Positions 1-12,800 of a stretch of 64,000 bases of DNA are shown piece after piece. Each line of letters begins with the position of its first letter. Positions within the stretch are counted from its first letter, which is position 1. The DNA comes from Lycorma delicatula (Eukaryota > Arthropoda > Insecta > Hemiptera > Fulgoridae): contig NC_134465.1 in assembly GCF_047948215.1 (NCBI RefSeq), forward strand, positions 18,062,022 to 18,126,021, written 5' to 3'. The translations under genes and the position numbers were made by a program. The notes under the pieces are model-generated. The model made no database searches, had not been told where the DNA came from, and saw nothing but the letters and a program-made list of their open reading frames with translations.

Positions 1-1816
1 TTGAGCCGGTTGGTGCTGCACTCTAGCATCTACTAGCGCTGGCCAGCGAGTTAGTCTAATATAACCATTTGAGAGTCGGATCTCGCTTGGAGCAGTCATG
101 ATTTGTTTAATGTAATACTTCATTCTAGTGCAGAATAGTTTTATTTTATAATCTAAAGTCTAATGTGACTTATAGTGTTTATTGATAATGTTCAATTGTA
201 TAATTTTGACTAATTTGTCATTTATTCATTCGTCTAATGCGACTTGTATTTTTGATATTAAAAAAATGTCTAATGTGACAAATTAAAATTTAACAATTCA
301 AGAAGAATATGTTTTAGTTCATGTCATCATCTCAACTGTCATTTCAACCAAATACATCTATACTCGCTCTACAACTTAACAAATAGATACCACAGATAAA
401 GAAACTTAAATGTTTTAACTTGCAGCATCATAATGAACCACACTTCTAACTTGCCCTGATTAAATTTGTTTTACCCTAAATTAAGCGTAAGTCAAGATCA
501 ACTAAACCAATCTTCATAAAATTTTTGCATACACAACTTCAGATACACTGTTTCAGAATATCCAAATTTCAATAGAATTGATCAAGTAGTTATGGAGATT
601 TTCAAGTCAAAACCTTTTACACACAGACCAATATATACATAATAAGGAAACCACAATTTCAGTGAATCTTCTTACTCTTCATACTTCATAACATAAAGAA
701 AATCCATTTTCACCTCCACTCCCACCATGCAACCAAAGGTAATACCATACTTTCCTTCGAAAAGTAAGTAAAAATGTTTACTTTTTATTGCATCATGCAT
801 AGCACTATTGTGTATACAAAGCAATAAACTATCTTAAAGTTTTATAATTGATTTTTAATAATATTAGTATTTTTATAATTGAGGAAAGAAGGGGAATGTA
901 TATCCTATGGCACTTTAGCTATAATTTCCAAAAAACTTGCTCAGCATGTCCAGTTTTGTATCTCTTCTGGATATTCTCTCTAACATCCCCTTCAATAAAG
1001 GCTAAGATAAGAAAAGTAAAATTTTCAAAAAACTTCTACATTTTAGATCCAGGATCTATAATTTAAAAAAAAAAAAAACTGTAGAAATTTCTTTAGAGCT
1101 CTATATATGAAGTATAAAATTGAAAAATATTTAAACCAAACTGATATGAAATAAAAAACAAAAAAATATATTTCTATTTTAAGAGGTAGGGAGGTTGAAT
1201 TTTTGAAAAAAAGAATGTTTTTTTATTTATACATGCATTGCAGTTAACAAAATTTTCTTTAATAAAGTTTTCAATAAAGGCCTCTGAACAAAATCAAGAT
1301 TGTTTTTTTCAAAATATCTCACCCCTTAATGAATTTTGATAAAAATTAATACAATCAGTGATCCGTACATAGAAATATTGTCATAAATAAATTATGAAAA
1401 CCACAACTTTCCTCAAACTCCTGCCACTGGATCAAGAAGTTACATAAGACTTCTGGGCTTGTGAATTATCATCGTAATTAATTAAAAAATTGAAATATCA
1501 AATTAATTGCTGATTGTCAAGGATAAGAACATAGAAAAAAATTATGGTTATAAATGTTTTACTACGTAGCAGTGATATAATGCCCAAAGTATTACAAAGT
1601 TTTACAGAAGAATTTTGAGACACACAATTTTATAGTGGGCAGATTTTAAATATTTTAACATCAGAACAAAAAATCAAAAGCAAAAGAAGCTGTTTTTTAA
1701 AATCTATCATTTTTTTTCTAATAAAAAAAAATCATGATTTTAAATTTTATTTCATTTTGATGATAAGTAGTAATCTCCATCAAAATTTTAATCAAGAGTC
1801 ATTTTATTATTTTTAT
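1..1816. other. Non-coding, no gene recognised
   Basis: AT-rich DNA without a recognisable exon. The first 120 bases are richer in G+C than the rest and are followed by three near-identical 12-mers (GTCTAATGTGAC at 158-169 and 268-279, GTCTAATGCGAC at 232-243). The remainder is runs of A/T. If the cadherin gene continues leftward, this is its next intron; no downstream cadherin exon was found in it. Confidence 0.5.
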
Positions 1817-1930
1817 TCAATTATTAGGTATCAATGATTGTAACAGTGCTTCTAATTTATGCTGCCTATCATCATCTTCCTTTTGTTCATAAAGCCAATC
1901 TTTTAATGGAAGATGCTTAAAAAAGTCCAT
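1817..1930 (-). CDS. Small hypothetical ORF, 37 aa
   Basis: An ATG-to-stop reading frame on the minus strand encoding 37 residues with protein-like composition: MDFFKHLPLKDWLYEQKEDD at the start, then a charged and leucine-rich end closing in LIPNN. It has no A/T homopolymer codons, unlike its surroundings. It lies 159 bases downstream of the last visible cadherin exon, inside what should be the next intron. There is no splice acceptor that would join it in frame to that exon, because a stop codon sits four codons before the ATG. It could be a micro-ORF, a relic of a transposon protein, or chance. I do not recognise the sequence. Confidence 0.2.
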   Translation of the reverse strand: MDFFKHLPLKDWLYEQKEDDDRQHKLEALLQSLIPNN

Positions 1931-2088
1931 GCAATATTAAATTGCTAGATACATTTAAAAAATTCAAATAATAAAATAAAATAAAAAAGTAATTTAATTC
2001 ATCCATATTTAATCAATAGAGAAGTAAATCCATATTTATTATTATCATCATCATCATTTATAAAACCAAATAATCATTCAATAGTAAC

Positions 2089-2244
2089 CTGGAATAATGG
2101 TGCTTCCTGATGTCTAGTTTCTGGAATTACTATTTTATAAAAAGTTTGTTCGAATTCAGGTGCATGGTCGTTTATATCATCCACTGATACTACAACTCTT
2201 GTTGTGGAAGATAAAGCAGGCGATCCATCATCACTAATTGTTAC
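2089..2244 (-). CDS. kug: Fat-like protocadherin, internal exon (52 codons)
   Basis: Minus-strand exon of 156 nt, phase 0 at both ends, with an ACTAG acceptor and a CAG/GTTACT donor. The translation begins VTISDDGSPALSSTTRVVVS, giving the cadherin DxGxP motif and the following beta strand. It continues with VDDINDHAPEF, the calcium-binding inter-repeat linker (DxNDxxP), and then FYKIVIPE, the first strand of the next repeat. From memory, human FAT1 has the same order (TDNGSP, ENDNKP, FYKIRLPE). Fat-like cadherins are very large single-pass membrane proteins that organise planar polarity and actin at cell boundaries. This is the most 3' exon visible; the next would lie left of the window. Reading through the donor meets a stop within five codons, which supports splicing here. 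The assignment to the Fat-like rather than the Fat branch is from remembered sequence and is tentative. Confidence 0.87.
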
Positions 2245-2559
2245 CTAGTAAATATTAAACAGAAAAAAATACAAAATTAGTGTTTAAGTTAATTAAATAA
2301 AAATTGTTATTCAGATAAAACCTAGTAAAATTATTTTATTTAACATCATGGCAATTTTTGTTTAATATAACATATAACCAAATAAATATAATCCTAAAAT
2401 TGCTAATAAATCTGTCTATGAATAAACATAATATTTAATCTTACATACAGTAAATTATTTGGCTATATCTCTTTAAAAACAGATATTTATTATTGATAGT
2501 GTTTGAAAGCACACTTTCAAATATAAAGAAAATCTGCAATGATCGACACACTAATTTAC

Positions 2560-4400
2560 ATCTCAAATGACCCAAACCTCCATTCATTTCTGCAGCATAA
2601 TACACACACACACTCTATTTAACATGTCCAATTCTCTGGAAGCTCATATAAAAGTTGACACTATAAAATATCTTTCACACAGAAATGTATCAGCATCTGG
2701 TATTCTGCCTAGTGGCAGGTCCCTTATGAAACACCTGTCTTCATCAACTTCTATTCCAAACTTTTTTCTTCATTCCTTAGTAGTTTCTAATCCTCATTTC
2801 ATTTATTAACTTCATCCTTTTCTTCCTCAATTTTTTTTTCCATCTACTGATCCTTCCAAGCCAGTTGTCAAGATTCCACTTCCTCTAAGCATTATCCTTT
2901 TATTTAGTATACTAAATTCTTTTGTGTACTTCTTGCATAAGTACTCTTTCTTCTTTAATCCAGTTCATTATTTCATCATTCCTTATTTTATCCATCCATC
3001 TTACTTTCTCCATCCTTCTCAATATGCAAAACTCAAAAGTCTTAATCCATACTGTATTAAGACTCATGGAGGATTGTATCCTCCATGTTTTACTTCCATA
3101 GATAGCATTTGGCTAACCTCCTCCTCCTCCTCCTTAACTCCAAGTCCAGGCTTTTACTAGATAATAATCTTTTCTTCTTAATAAGTGTTTCCTTTGCCAT
3201 TGCTATCCTTTCTTTTATTTCCATTACACTTTTACAATCCTTTATCACCATAGTCTTCAAATATCTGTTTCTATTTTTCCTTCAATATTCCTTACCACTA
3301 AACCCTGCTTGTTGTTTATTTTTTTTACTTCCATTTCTTTATATATTTATTTTTTTCCTATATTTATTTTCATTTCTTCCTGTTCGGCTGTTAACATTAT
3401 TTGAAGTGCATGTAAGTTTGCTATGAGATAGAATTAGCAAACTTTATGCATCTTATTTTTCAGTAATCTTGTTTTATCATCTTATTTTTTATGCATTAAT
3501 CATCCCATAGTTACTCCTTTTCTTTTTTCTAATAAATTCCTTATCACACCTTTAATGTAAATATCAAACAATGTTGGTAAGAGGCAGCTACAGTATTCTT
3601 GACTAACACTTCAACCTAGATTCACCCAGTCAGTTATATTCTTATTTATTTTCATTGCTGATAATTGCTTCTTGTATAATTCTTTAATTAACTTCTTCTG
3701 TCTTTCCATTCTATTATTTTCTCTTTAAAAATTTCCATAAATTTCTCCCATTTGACTTATTGAATGACTTTTCTAAATCTATGAAAAATGATTCGTTCCT
3801 CTTCCTCCCCATAAATGTCTCTCTCCAACCATCCTTAGTATCCAGTGGCATCTCTGGTTACTTTCCTTTCCTGAAGCCAAACTGTTCCTCTCCTGCATTC
3901 TCTTCCATTACTTTTACCAACCTCCAGTTTATAATTCTTAACAATATTTTAGTGGCAAAGCCTGTTAAACTTATTGTTTTGTGTTTTGTAAATTTTCTGG
4001 CATCAATTTTCTTCATTACTTCAATTTTCTTCATTAATTTTCTGTCATTACTCTTCACAAAGTTTTCAGACCATTCTCTGATATGATATATCCTATTACA
4101 TAGGTGAACTATTTCTTTCACTCCTTCCTCATTTAAAGATTTGTAAAATTCTACAGGAAATTCATGTATTCCAGTGGATTTTTTATTCTCCATTTCTTTA
4201 ATTGCTTTACTGTACTTCATATTTTAATAACAATGGTCTTTCATCCCTCTTTAGCTAATTCCCTTCCTTTTATATTTTTAGTTTATCAGGTTTGTTTCTT
4301 TATCATATACATATCCTTCACATATTCCTTCTATATTTCCCTTATTTATTCCTTCTCATGTAGTATTTTACCGCCCTTATCCTCAATTTCACTCACTTAA
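2560..4400 (-). pseudogene. Decayed LINE reverse transcriptase (non-LTR retrotransposon)
   Basis: Minus-strand relic of a non-LTR retrotransposon RT, read in several frames. The best-kept block (4220-3858) shows AIKEMENKKSTGIHEFPVEF, then DLCNRIY-like HLCNRIY, KTISLTGFATKILLRIIN and ending EEQFGFRKGK, the usual order of RT blocks 0-2. Leftward, IDLEKSF (block A) and LLPTLFDIYIKGVI (block B, QGCPLSP degraded) follow. The C-terminal part near 3.2-2.9 kb retains IKERIAMAKETLIKKKRLLS, LAKCYLW and RRMEKVRWMDKIRNDE, typical of the thumb and post-RT region of this LINE type. Many stops and shifts separate the blocks, and no catalytic FADD box could be found. It sits in the cadherin gene, in the same orientation, between exons 2089-2244 and 6543-6604. 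Clade not assigned. Confidence 0.8.
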
Positions 4401-6542
4401 ATAATGGATACAAAAGTACACTCAAAGACTAATTTTAAACACAAATAAAAAAAAAATTACACAAGCAATAACAACAGCAGCATCAGTGATTGAAGATGAT
4501 CATAATGTAACTGAAAGCACTGTTATGAGTTTTTAAGAAGTTTACTTTAAAAAATCTAGCTTAACCCCCCCCCAGTAAAATTAAAATTTTTAATTTTAAT
4601 TTTTCTCAGTAAAATTTAAAATAACTTTACACAATTTGTGATTATTTTAAGTAATATTTTAAAATTACTCTGCATTAATATGGTAAAAAAAAACTGACAA
4701 CATTGTTGCAGGACTTTCCAGCCATGCGGCTTTTTCTGATGCACAGCTTACTCACAATTTAAAATATTTATCATTTTATTTAAATATAACATTTCTTGTT
4801 TATTTAGTTCAATGATTCTAACTAAAGTGCATGCGCGTACCATATTTCATTCATGTGAGTGTGGCAGTACTTACGGCCACTTTCATTACTTTTTTACACT
4901 TTAAATATTATTAATTTATTTAATTTTTACCACTCAACTGTGATGTTACACACAGCTGGTGCCAGAAGCTAAACAGAAAAAGAAAGAAAGACGACTACAG
5001 CAACTGTACAACAGTGCTAAACTAGCACTCCTTGTGTGAGAAGAGATACTAATGACACACTGTATCCACTTAGCCACTAGTTTATTTAGAACACTTTTTA
5101 GGGTGGGGTTGCAATTTTTCAAAAACGTTTTTTGGAAATATTATTTTTTAATTGTTAACAAATGTGCCTAAGAAAAATAAGACCTTAATTATGTGAAATC
5201 TCAAGATACTGAGGATGACAATGCTCTATAGCTTCACCCCTTGACCTTTTAAGTTGAAAATTTAATGACTTCAATATCCCATATACAGAAGTAATCTAAC
5301 CAAGTTTGGCCAAAATAGGTCACGTAGTTCTGGAGATATAAGGTGATTTAGAGGCCAACACCCTATACACACACAAACATGCACATGAAGATCCGGAAAA
5401 CTTCCATCTGTTTTTTTGGATTCCTTAGGTGTCAAAACGTAAAGATCTGGTGAAAACCGCATATGCCCAAATTGGACTGATTACCATACTTTACCTTATA
5501 TAACAATAGCTGTGCTACAGCAATAGTTGGAAGTAAAAACAAATTATATATTTTTAAAATCCTTCTTTCAAACATAATTTTGATATCCCACTTTAATCAG
5601 TTTTAAATAACATTAAACAAAATAAATGGTGTTTCCCTATATGAAGTTTAATTTTTTCTGTGACTTTTTTTTATTCAGTGTAGTATGCAACTCATATATA
5701 TAAACTATTTCATATAAATTAGTGCAGCCTTTTAGAAGTTAGAAGGGCATATAAAAATAAATAAATATATATATATTTCATATATGAACAACCAAAAACT
5801 TTTGACTTAGTTGGGTAAAATTATATTACCAAATAATATTAACCATAATAAAAAATTAAACACCATAAAAAATGGTGATTGCATAACTAAAAGATTCTTA
5901 AAAATTTAAGAACAGATTAAGTTCTACAGTGGACAGAAAATATGAGGTGAACTTAGAATTACTGAATGTAAAATATGGATAAAGAAAGATTACAAAATCA
6001 CACCAGTGAAACAAAGTAAAATTAAAGTTGAAAATTTTGTCAATTTAATAACTTATCAAAATTTCATCATGATACGTCTTGTGGTGAGTAGATATTTATT
6101 AATTAATTATCTTAATCAAAGAAATATATTTTTGTCATTGGTTTCATAATTAAATGTTTTTTTAAGATGTAACACAAATAAAACCTTTTGTCAACTTTGA
6201 TTGCAATACCAATTATACTTATTTAATTCAATAAAATAGTACTTGTTTAACACAGAAGTTGTTTGTTTGAAGAAGCTTGATTAGGGGAAGAGAAAACTTT
6301 CAAGACGGAGTTTAATAACTGACTTTGAAGACAGAGAGAAGAATATATACTTCCCAAATAACTAATGTTTAAGATAAAAACTTACAATGCTAACTTAACA
6401 ATGTTATATACGCTAAGTTTTAATATTTCCACAGTAGTAAAGAGTGCTTCTATTAGATCAACTGAACAATCGTGGTCATGTTACTTCACATGACATATAA
6501 CTTATAAAATGAATTTTAAATGAAAAAGATTTAAGGAAATAC
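4401..6542. repeat. Intronic DNA with SINE tail and unclassified repeat
   Basis: Mostly AT-rich intron. At 4954-4990 there is a short piece of the tRNA-SINE 3' tail (GCTAAACAGAAAAAGAAAGA) seen in full copies elsewhere in the window. From about 5100 to 5520 the base composition and phrases such as CCAAGTTTGGCCAAAATAGG and TTCTGGAGATATAAGG resemble the 3' region of an interspersed RTE-like element. I see no coding potential in that block. The rest shows nothing beyond A/T runs. Confidence 0.4.
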
Positions 6543-6604
6543 CTCCAAAATATGTTCTGATTGACTTTCTCTATCAAGACGGCGGCCAGTAGTCGTTATT
6601 AGAC
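6543..6604 (-). CDS. kug: Fat-like protocadherin, 62-nt micro-exon
   Basis: A minus-strand exon of only 62 nt with a TTGCAG acceptor and a GAG/GTATTT donor. It enters in phase 1, completing the glycine codon begun by exon 27767-27974, and leaves in phase 0, matching exon 2089-2244. It encodes LITTTGRRLDRES followed by QSEHILE. This is the conserved middle of a cadherin repeat, where an LDRE/LDFE motif follows FxIDxxTG. Human FAT1, recalled from memory, has LITTTSRKLDRE and EHILE at the same place. The introns on either side are about 21.2 kb and 4.3 kb, so the exon is easy to miss. The exact phase and sequence fit make it secure despite its size. Confidence 0.87.
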
Positions 6605-8389
6605 CTGCAACAAAGTAAAATAATCATTCATTTTTTTAACAAATATTTTGTGATTTAAATATTTTTTTTATTATTAATTTTAACTTATTTTATATGCCAC
6701 AAATTATATAATCATCTACCTAAAACAATCTAATGGCTCTTTACCATCTAAAATATCTTCTTAACAACTCGCTTAAAAAAAAATATTTTGTTTTGCAGAC
6801 CAGAATTCTAACTACTTGTATTAATGAATTTTTAAATATTAATAAAAAGAATTTTCTGAATTTCTGCATCTCAATTTAATTTGTACATAAATACAAGCTA
6901 TTCCACTAAAAAAGAACACTATTTTGGGAGCTCATTCTAGAGCTAAAAAATAAGAAAAAAGTCACATGAGCATAAATCTAGAAATCCTTTGTTTGGAGTT
7001 TACAGTTGCCAAAAGATTTCACACTCATATTTCTGCTGTAGTTAATAATTATGCAGTATTAAACTTTTTTTTTGTTAATTATGTTAAAAAAAAATAGTGT
7101 ATTTTTATATTATTTGATCTGAAAATTTAAAAAAATTCTCATAACTGCATTTCTAATATATATATATTTTTAGAAGTAAATAAAAAAATTCAAATTTAAA
7201 TTTTAGGTTTAGCATAAAACTACTTGTTAATGACTAATTAACAAATAAAACACAGCAACAAATTATGCAGAGAATTTAATTCTGGGAAAATGGCAAACAC
7301 AAAGTCAATAAAAACAAATACTAGTTAAAAAGAAAAATTTGACTTCGAAGTACAAAATTAGTTTGGTTGGGTAATTTATTACTGTGATGTATATTATGTA
7401 AGTGTAAAAATGTAACAAATTGTAAGATAATGATGATCTTCATTTGCAGATTTCTTTTTCTGAAAATTTTTGAAAACTCTCTGCACCATATAGAGCTTCT
7501 AGAGGTATTACTATCTTGTCTTTAGTTCTGTACTTTTGGAAAGAGATTTCTTGTTCTATATACATATACACCCTTTGTTAACTGATATGTTATTTCCATC
7601 TTCCATACTCTAGCTTTCACCCCTGTTTTTTCTAAGACATCTGATTCTGTGTTTTAATTTCTCCTAATTATTAAAATTTTTGGATTGTTTAATTGTTTTT
7701 TCATTTTTGGTTTTAATTATTTGAGTTTTATTTTTGCTATTTGAGAACCCTTCTGTTTTAATTAATCATTTTTTTATAAGAATTAGTAAAAAAAATTACC
7801 TTTTAACTTTTTATTTTTTAAGAGAACTTAAATATAATATTTACTGATATCAATAAATAAGAAAGTAACCTTCCAGGTTACTTTGAATAATTGTTTTATT
7901 TTTGTAGATGGATATGTATGTTGATAGGCTTTGCTTTTTCTTCTTTTAATTAGGATATTTATGATTAATTATTTTACATTTTCAAACATTAAAATATATT
8001 TATTATTTTGATAATAATATTTGGTACTATTTTTAAATTCTTTTAAGTTATTAAGATTAAAGAAAATGTTAGTAAATTATTCTAAATATTCAAGATATTT
8101 TTTATTAAAATTTTTAGAGTTCACTGCAGGTAGAGATCAAAGAAAAATAAAAAAATTTCTCAATCTTTTCCTTTAACTGTTTATAATGAATATTGCTTAT
8201 TAGTACTTTTCATCTAACATCAAAGACAGGAAAAATGCCTAATTAAAGATTTATTTTATATTACAATTATTGTAAATAGGATAAATGTAAATTATCTTAA
8301 GCCTTTTAAAATTGGTTGGGTAATCTTAGATTAAACTTTTAACATTTTTATTATTTATCTATATGCTGTGGGAAAAGTTTCTACCAGTC
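6605..8389. other. Intron, nothing recognised
   Basis: AT-rich intronic DNA of the Fat-like gene, downstream of the giant intron's other contents. I see no exon, repeat family member or RNA gene here. Short (TA)n at 7157-7170 only. Confidence 0.5.
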
Positions 8390-9130
8390 TGTTATTGAAT
8401 AGGTTCTTACTTTGACTGAACAGCATCATACTTTGAAGGAATTCCAAAATCATATTCAGGAAAATTTACAGTACTGTTGACAGTGTTTTTTCATTGACTA
8501 GCTTAACATCGAACTGTGTATGAAATGTCAGAAAGTTTATGCATTTCTGTGGATTTGTCTGCCAAATTTGATTACTAGTGTGCCTTATTCTGTAAATTGA
8601 ATGCATTTGGAGTTTCATCAAAAATGATCAAAGTATTAAAAAATCTGTTGCAGGAACCAATGTGGTAAATCTGAATCATTTTTTTAAACTTATAATAAAA
8701 TCAAACAAGGTAATATATCCTAAGTCCTCTATTGTTTGTTATGTTTTTAAATTACATCAATGACAATGTGGAAGGAGGAATAAATATTAATGGTAAAAAA
8801 ATAAAATTGATAGCACAAGCAGATAAATTGATTTTACTGTTGAGCAATAAGTTAATATTACAAAAGATGATAGTAAAGTATTGTCAAAAATGAAAATTGA
8901 CAGTCATTCTGAATAAATCAGGCATTGTTATTTTTAGAAATCGAGGAAAGATTACTTGATATGAAAACAGTTTAGTCATGAGAAAACAAATTTCAGCCAA
9001 CAAATATCTGAAGATGGCTTTGTCAACAATAAATATTTATTTTTGAACAAATATTCTTACATTTGTATATCAATTATGTTCACTTGTGTAATGTTAATGA
9101 ATAAGCGGCGATGTTCCATTTTCTGGTGAT
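8390..9130 (+). pseudogene. Decayed LINE reverse transcriptase, second family
   Basis: Plus-strand RT relic of a different non-LTR element. Block A reads VDLSAKFD (normally VDLxxAFD). It is followed by LFCKLNAFGVSSKMIKVLKN, then IKQGNILSPLLFVMFLNYIN (block B, normally GxRQGxxLSPxLF), GGININGKKIKLIAQADKLI and ILNKSGIVIFRNRGK. The catalytic YADD box has become QADK, and there are several stops, so the copy is dead. It is 5'-truncated before block 2 and fades out near 9.1 kb. It lies antisense to the cadherin gene, inside its largest intron. A further piece of such an element may exist at 10.4 kb. Confidence 0.75.
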
Positions 9131-9564
9131 GTGTCTGGTACTAAAAGAAAAATCTGTTTGGAATTTTTAGAGTACCTTTCTGTTTTTTTTTATGGAAAGT
9201 CAAATTAAAGTAATGTCTGAATGAATTCAACTGGATATATATTGGTAAATTTTGAAAAATTGAATGGAAGTACAGATTTAGTTTGATTGAGCACTTAATT
9301 ATTACTGAGTATATTACATACGTGTAAAACATGTAGCAATTTGCAAGATAAAATATTAGCAGTATTAAAGTACATAATTATGTGATGAAAGATCGGTTTT
9401 CTGATTGGCTGAATCATTTATTTTGTCATATTAATAGATTTTAAGTTACAAAGAATGTTTAGTTATTATAAACCTCTCCAACAGCCTATACATTCCCAGC
9501 AAAAATACTGAGAGTTAAGGATTGATAGAGAATGTAAAGAAGTCTAATCAGATTACTCAAATAA

Positions 9565-9871
9565 GGTCAAAATCCACGAAGCGTTGTGATGCCCACAATG
9601 CTTAAAAATTTTTCTATAGACTTTTACTGTTAAGAGAAAATTGCAAAAGTTTATAATCTAACCAAACTTAACCTATGCTTGCTTCACTTGCTACAAGGTC
9701 AAGGTTAGCAGCGAAGCAAGCATAGTTTAAGTTTGTTTAGATTATATTTATAATTTTATAAATATAATACGTTCATATGGAGTTCATGTGTAACTAAAAA
9801 ATATTGTTTAATAAAGTATCTAGCCTATAGAAAAATGTTTAAGCATTGTGGGCATATAATGTATTTTGACC
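9565..9871. mobile_element. 307-bp MITE with 9-bp target duplication
   Basis: The unit begins GGTCAAAATCC and ends TATTTTGACC, and both sides are flanked by the identical 9-mer CTCAAATAA (9556-9564 and 9872-9880). The terminal inverted repeats run about 50 bp and share GCCCACAATGCTTAAA and TTTTTCTATAG. A second, internal inverted repeat pairs ACTTAACCTATGCTTGCTTC with its near-complement 50 bases later. No ORF. A 9-bp duplication with GG-start termini suits a Mutator-like nonautonomous element; an 8-bp hAT duplication is the main alternative. Divergence between the termini is low, so insertion may be fairly recent. Confidence 0.85.
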
Positions 9872-9880
9872 CTCAAATAA

Positions 9881-12800
9881 TATTACACATCGCAAATAAA
9901 ATTTGTGAAAATAAAATAAAATAAAATGAAAGTAAAAATAAAATTAAGTGAAAGAATATAATATACTGCGAGAAAAGAGATTTAAAAAAAATAAATAAAA
10001 ACAAAGATAATCAACTAATTGAACTGGACATTCAATTTGATTGAAAGAGTCCATACTACAGATCTATAGCAGTGGTTTCAAATGGTTAACTTAATCAGAA
10101 AACAATTGCATACACTGTTGCCATTTACATAAAGTTTTCGTATATTATTACCAATTTTCACTCTCATTTTCCTTGGGACAGTGCATCTGTAGTCAAGGAT
10201 GTTTATAAAAAACAGGAAAAAATGATTGAAGTGAACAGTTGATTAGAATGGTACATTATTATAAGCTTCTTTTTAGGAATTGAAAGTCATGAACCGACCT
10301 TACAATTATATTAGGTAATGCTTGGTTTAGTGGAATCAAGAACTACCTAGTTTATAAAAAAGATCTCCCATGCAAGCACATAAGTGCATTGTATATACAA
10401 AACAGAAATCTGAAGTGAATATACCCTCCTTGGTAGGTTCAAAATTATAAAAATAGAGGCATTATCTTCTTTAATAGATCTCCTCAAGAGTTGAAGGGGT
10501 TTAACGAAAGGATTTAAAGGCAAAGGGTTAATAGAAAAAGCTTTCACTAATGCTAAAAAAATTTTAGAGCATGATTTCACTAAATTGAGAGTGAAAAAAT
10601 CAAGTCTTCTTTTTATTCATTTTCTTTGTTATCAGTTTTTATTACGTTTTTACACAATTTAATCCTTATTAATTAAGTATGTTGATTGTGCATAGAATAT
10701 ATCAAGTAAAGTTGAAGTAATACTAAAAATAATTGTAGTATTGAATATGCATTGGAAAATTAATTAATAAAAAACAGTAATATTTATTCAAACATGTAAC
10801 ATGCAATACTAAAAGAATATTTATATAAATTGACCTGCTGAATAATAATTAAATTAGAATTAATAAACTAATTAATCGGAAAGAGTCATAGTAAAACCTT
10901 AAAAATGTCAAAGTGACCCTAAAAATGTTAAAGTAAATATAAATGGATTAATTGCAATCAACCATTTTGAGGGTACATAAATTCATACAGCATATATATA
11001 TTTACAGAAAGTGTTAGTAAATGAATGTACAACAGTGTGTATGTACGTGATACAAAAAGGAAAAGAAAATTTCCATAGCATATATTTCTGGTAAAGGCAG
11101 TAGTAATTGTTTCTGTTGAATATTTTACATTATACCAGCAATGCTAGTTTTTGTTATGTTTATGAAAGAAAAAAATGACTTTGACGGCAAGTGAGAGATG
11201 CAAAAACAAGAATGATCTGTAACTTTTTTTACATATATGATATATTCTGTATTCTTCTAATACAGAGCAGTATCACTACTCTGTTCATCATATCCATGAA
11301 TATTTACAACTATTCTTCAACTATCATCCTCCATCATATTTTGAGGTGATTTACATTTCAATTTGTATGCAGAATTATTCTTCTTTTATTTATGACAAAC
11401 AGATCCTACAACTTAGTAACTCTTCTAATGAGATATGACATCATAATGATAAGAGTGTTCTACTACAGAATTCACTACACGTCATCTAGGGAAGTCAATG
11501 AAAATAATTTTTTTACTTGATTTTTTATCAAGTCAATGTTTTTACATTTTAAAAATATTTTCTGTTTTTATGAATAAAAAGTTATGTTAAATGATAAGTG
11601 AAATAAATTTGAAAGATTATATTTGAAAACAGTTTTATTTAAAATCTAAACAAAAAAAGTTAATCTAAGTTAAAAAAAGTTAACTTGAACTCAAGTGTGA
11701 AAAAAATCGTCATTAGTAGATATGGCAGAAAAAAAAATATATGTATATAAATTAAGTAAATAAATAATGAAAAAAAAAAGAAATTGTAATAAACATTAAT
11801 TGGCTAATAAACACTATAAATTATTCATACTAAGTTAAAAAAAAAATCAAAATTTTGTAATTTTAACAAATAAACTTTCCTTCAGTTTCTAGTTACTTCT
11901 TAGACTGACTGAGATAAAAAGTACATAAAAATCAAACTAGCAATTAAAGCTGAAGAACACTTAAAATCAATTCTATTTTGGTTTAAAAAAAAATTATTTT
12001 TTTGGCTTCTGAGAAATGTAATATCAATGAAAAATAAATAAATCAATGAAATTTATTGTTTTATAATATTTTCCCGTAATCTTTCTTATGGCTGTAATGC
12101 ATTAAAATTTTTTTAGATAGATATAAGTTGCAACAATCATAATTTATTTCACAAAAAAATATTGCTTATTATGCATCCTGACCATGTGGTGAACAGAGTG
12201 AAGGTTTTTACTAGTAGACATTGAGTAAGACCTGCACTTCAGTTAAAAAAACAATTTACCCAGTAAACCGGTCATGAGATGTTAATTATTCTTAAAAATG
12301 TCATTTTTTAAGTGACTAATTCTTGTGTCAAAGTACTTATAATAAGGATCAAATATTTATTAATTAATTATCTACTCTTATTAACTGTTTCTGATTTTGA
12401 TTAATTTTTCATTTTGAAATAATCCTCTGAATATTGTTTTCTGTGATTTCCATTGAAACTTCCAGGAAAATGCACTCCAGGAAAATGCACTCCTTTTTGT
12501 TATCTATCATATCACACACCATAATTACAATTCCTAAACTTATTTATATAACATATAATTATGCTATTAATTTTATTCACTCTACAGTTGTATACCCAAT
12601 TACTATTTATGATTAGAATAAATAGTTTTTATTTTATTTAATAGAAAAACTTCACTCTTCAACTTCCATAGCATGCCTACCATAGGGTAGTTATTATTTT
12701 TGAAAACTGTTATGTAACTCTCACAAGTAAATTTTGTATTCCATGTTAAGGCTAATTACTAATATTTGGTTATGTCAATTAACTTACAGCAAAGAAAAAA

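Noticed and set aside
2567..4086. Several plus-strand open frames of 78-108 codons
   Set aside because: They are antisense shadows of the minus-strand LINE relic, which shows RT motifs in order.
10347..10580. 77-codon minus-strand frame
   Set aside because: Low-complexity composition; the plus strand here fits a LINE C-terminal scrap better.
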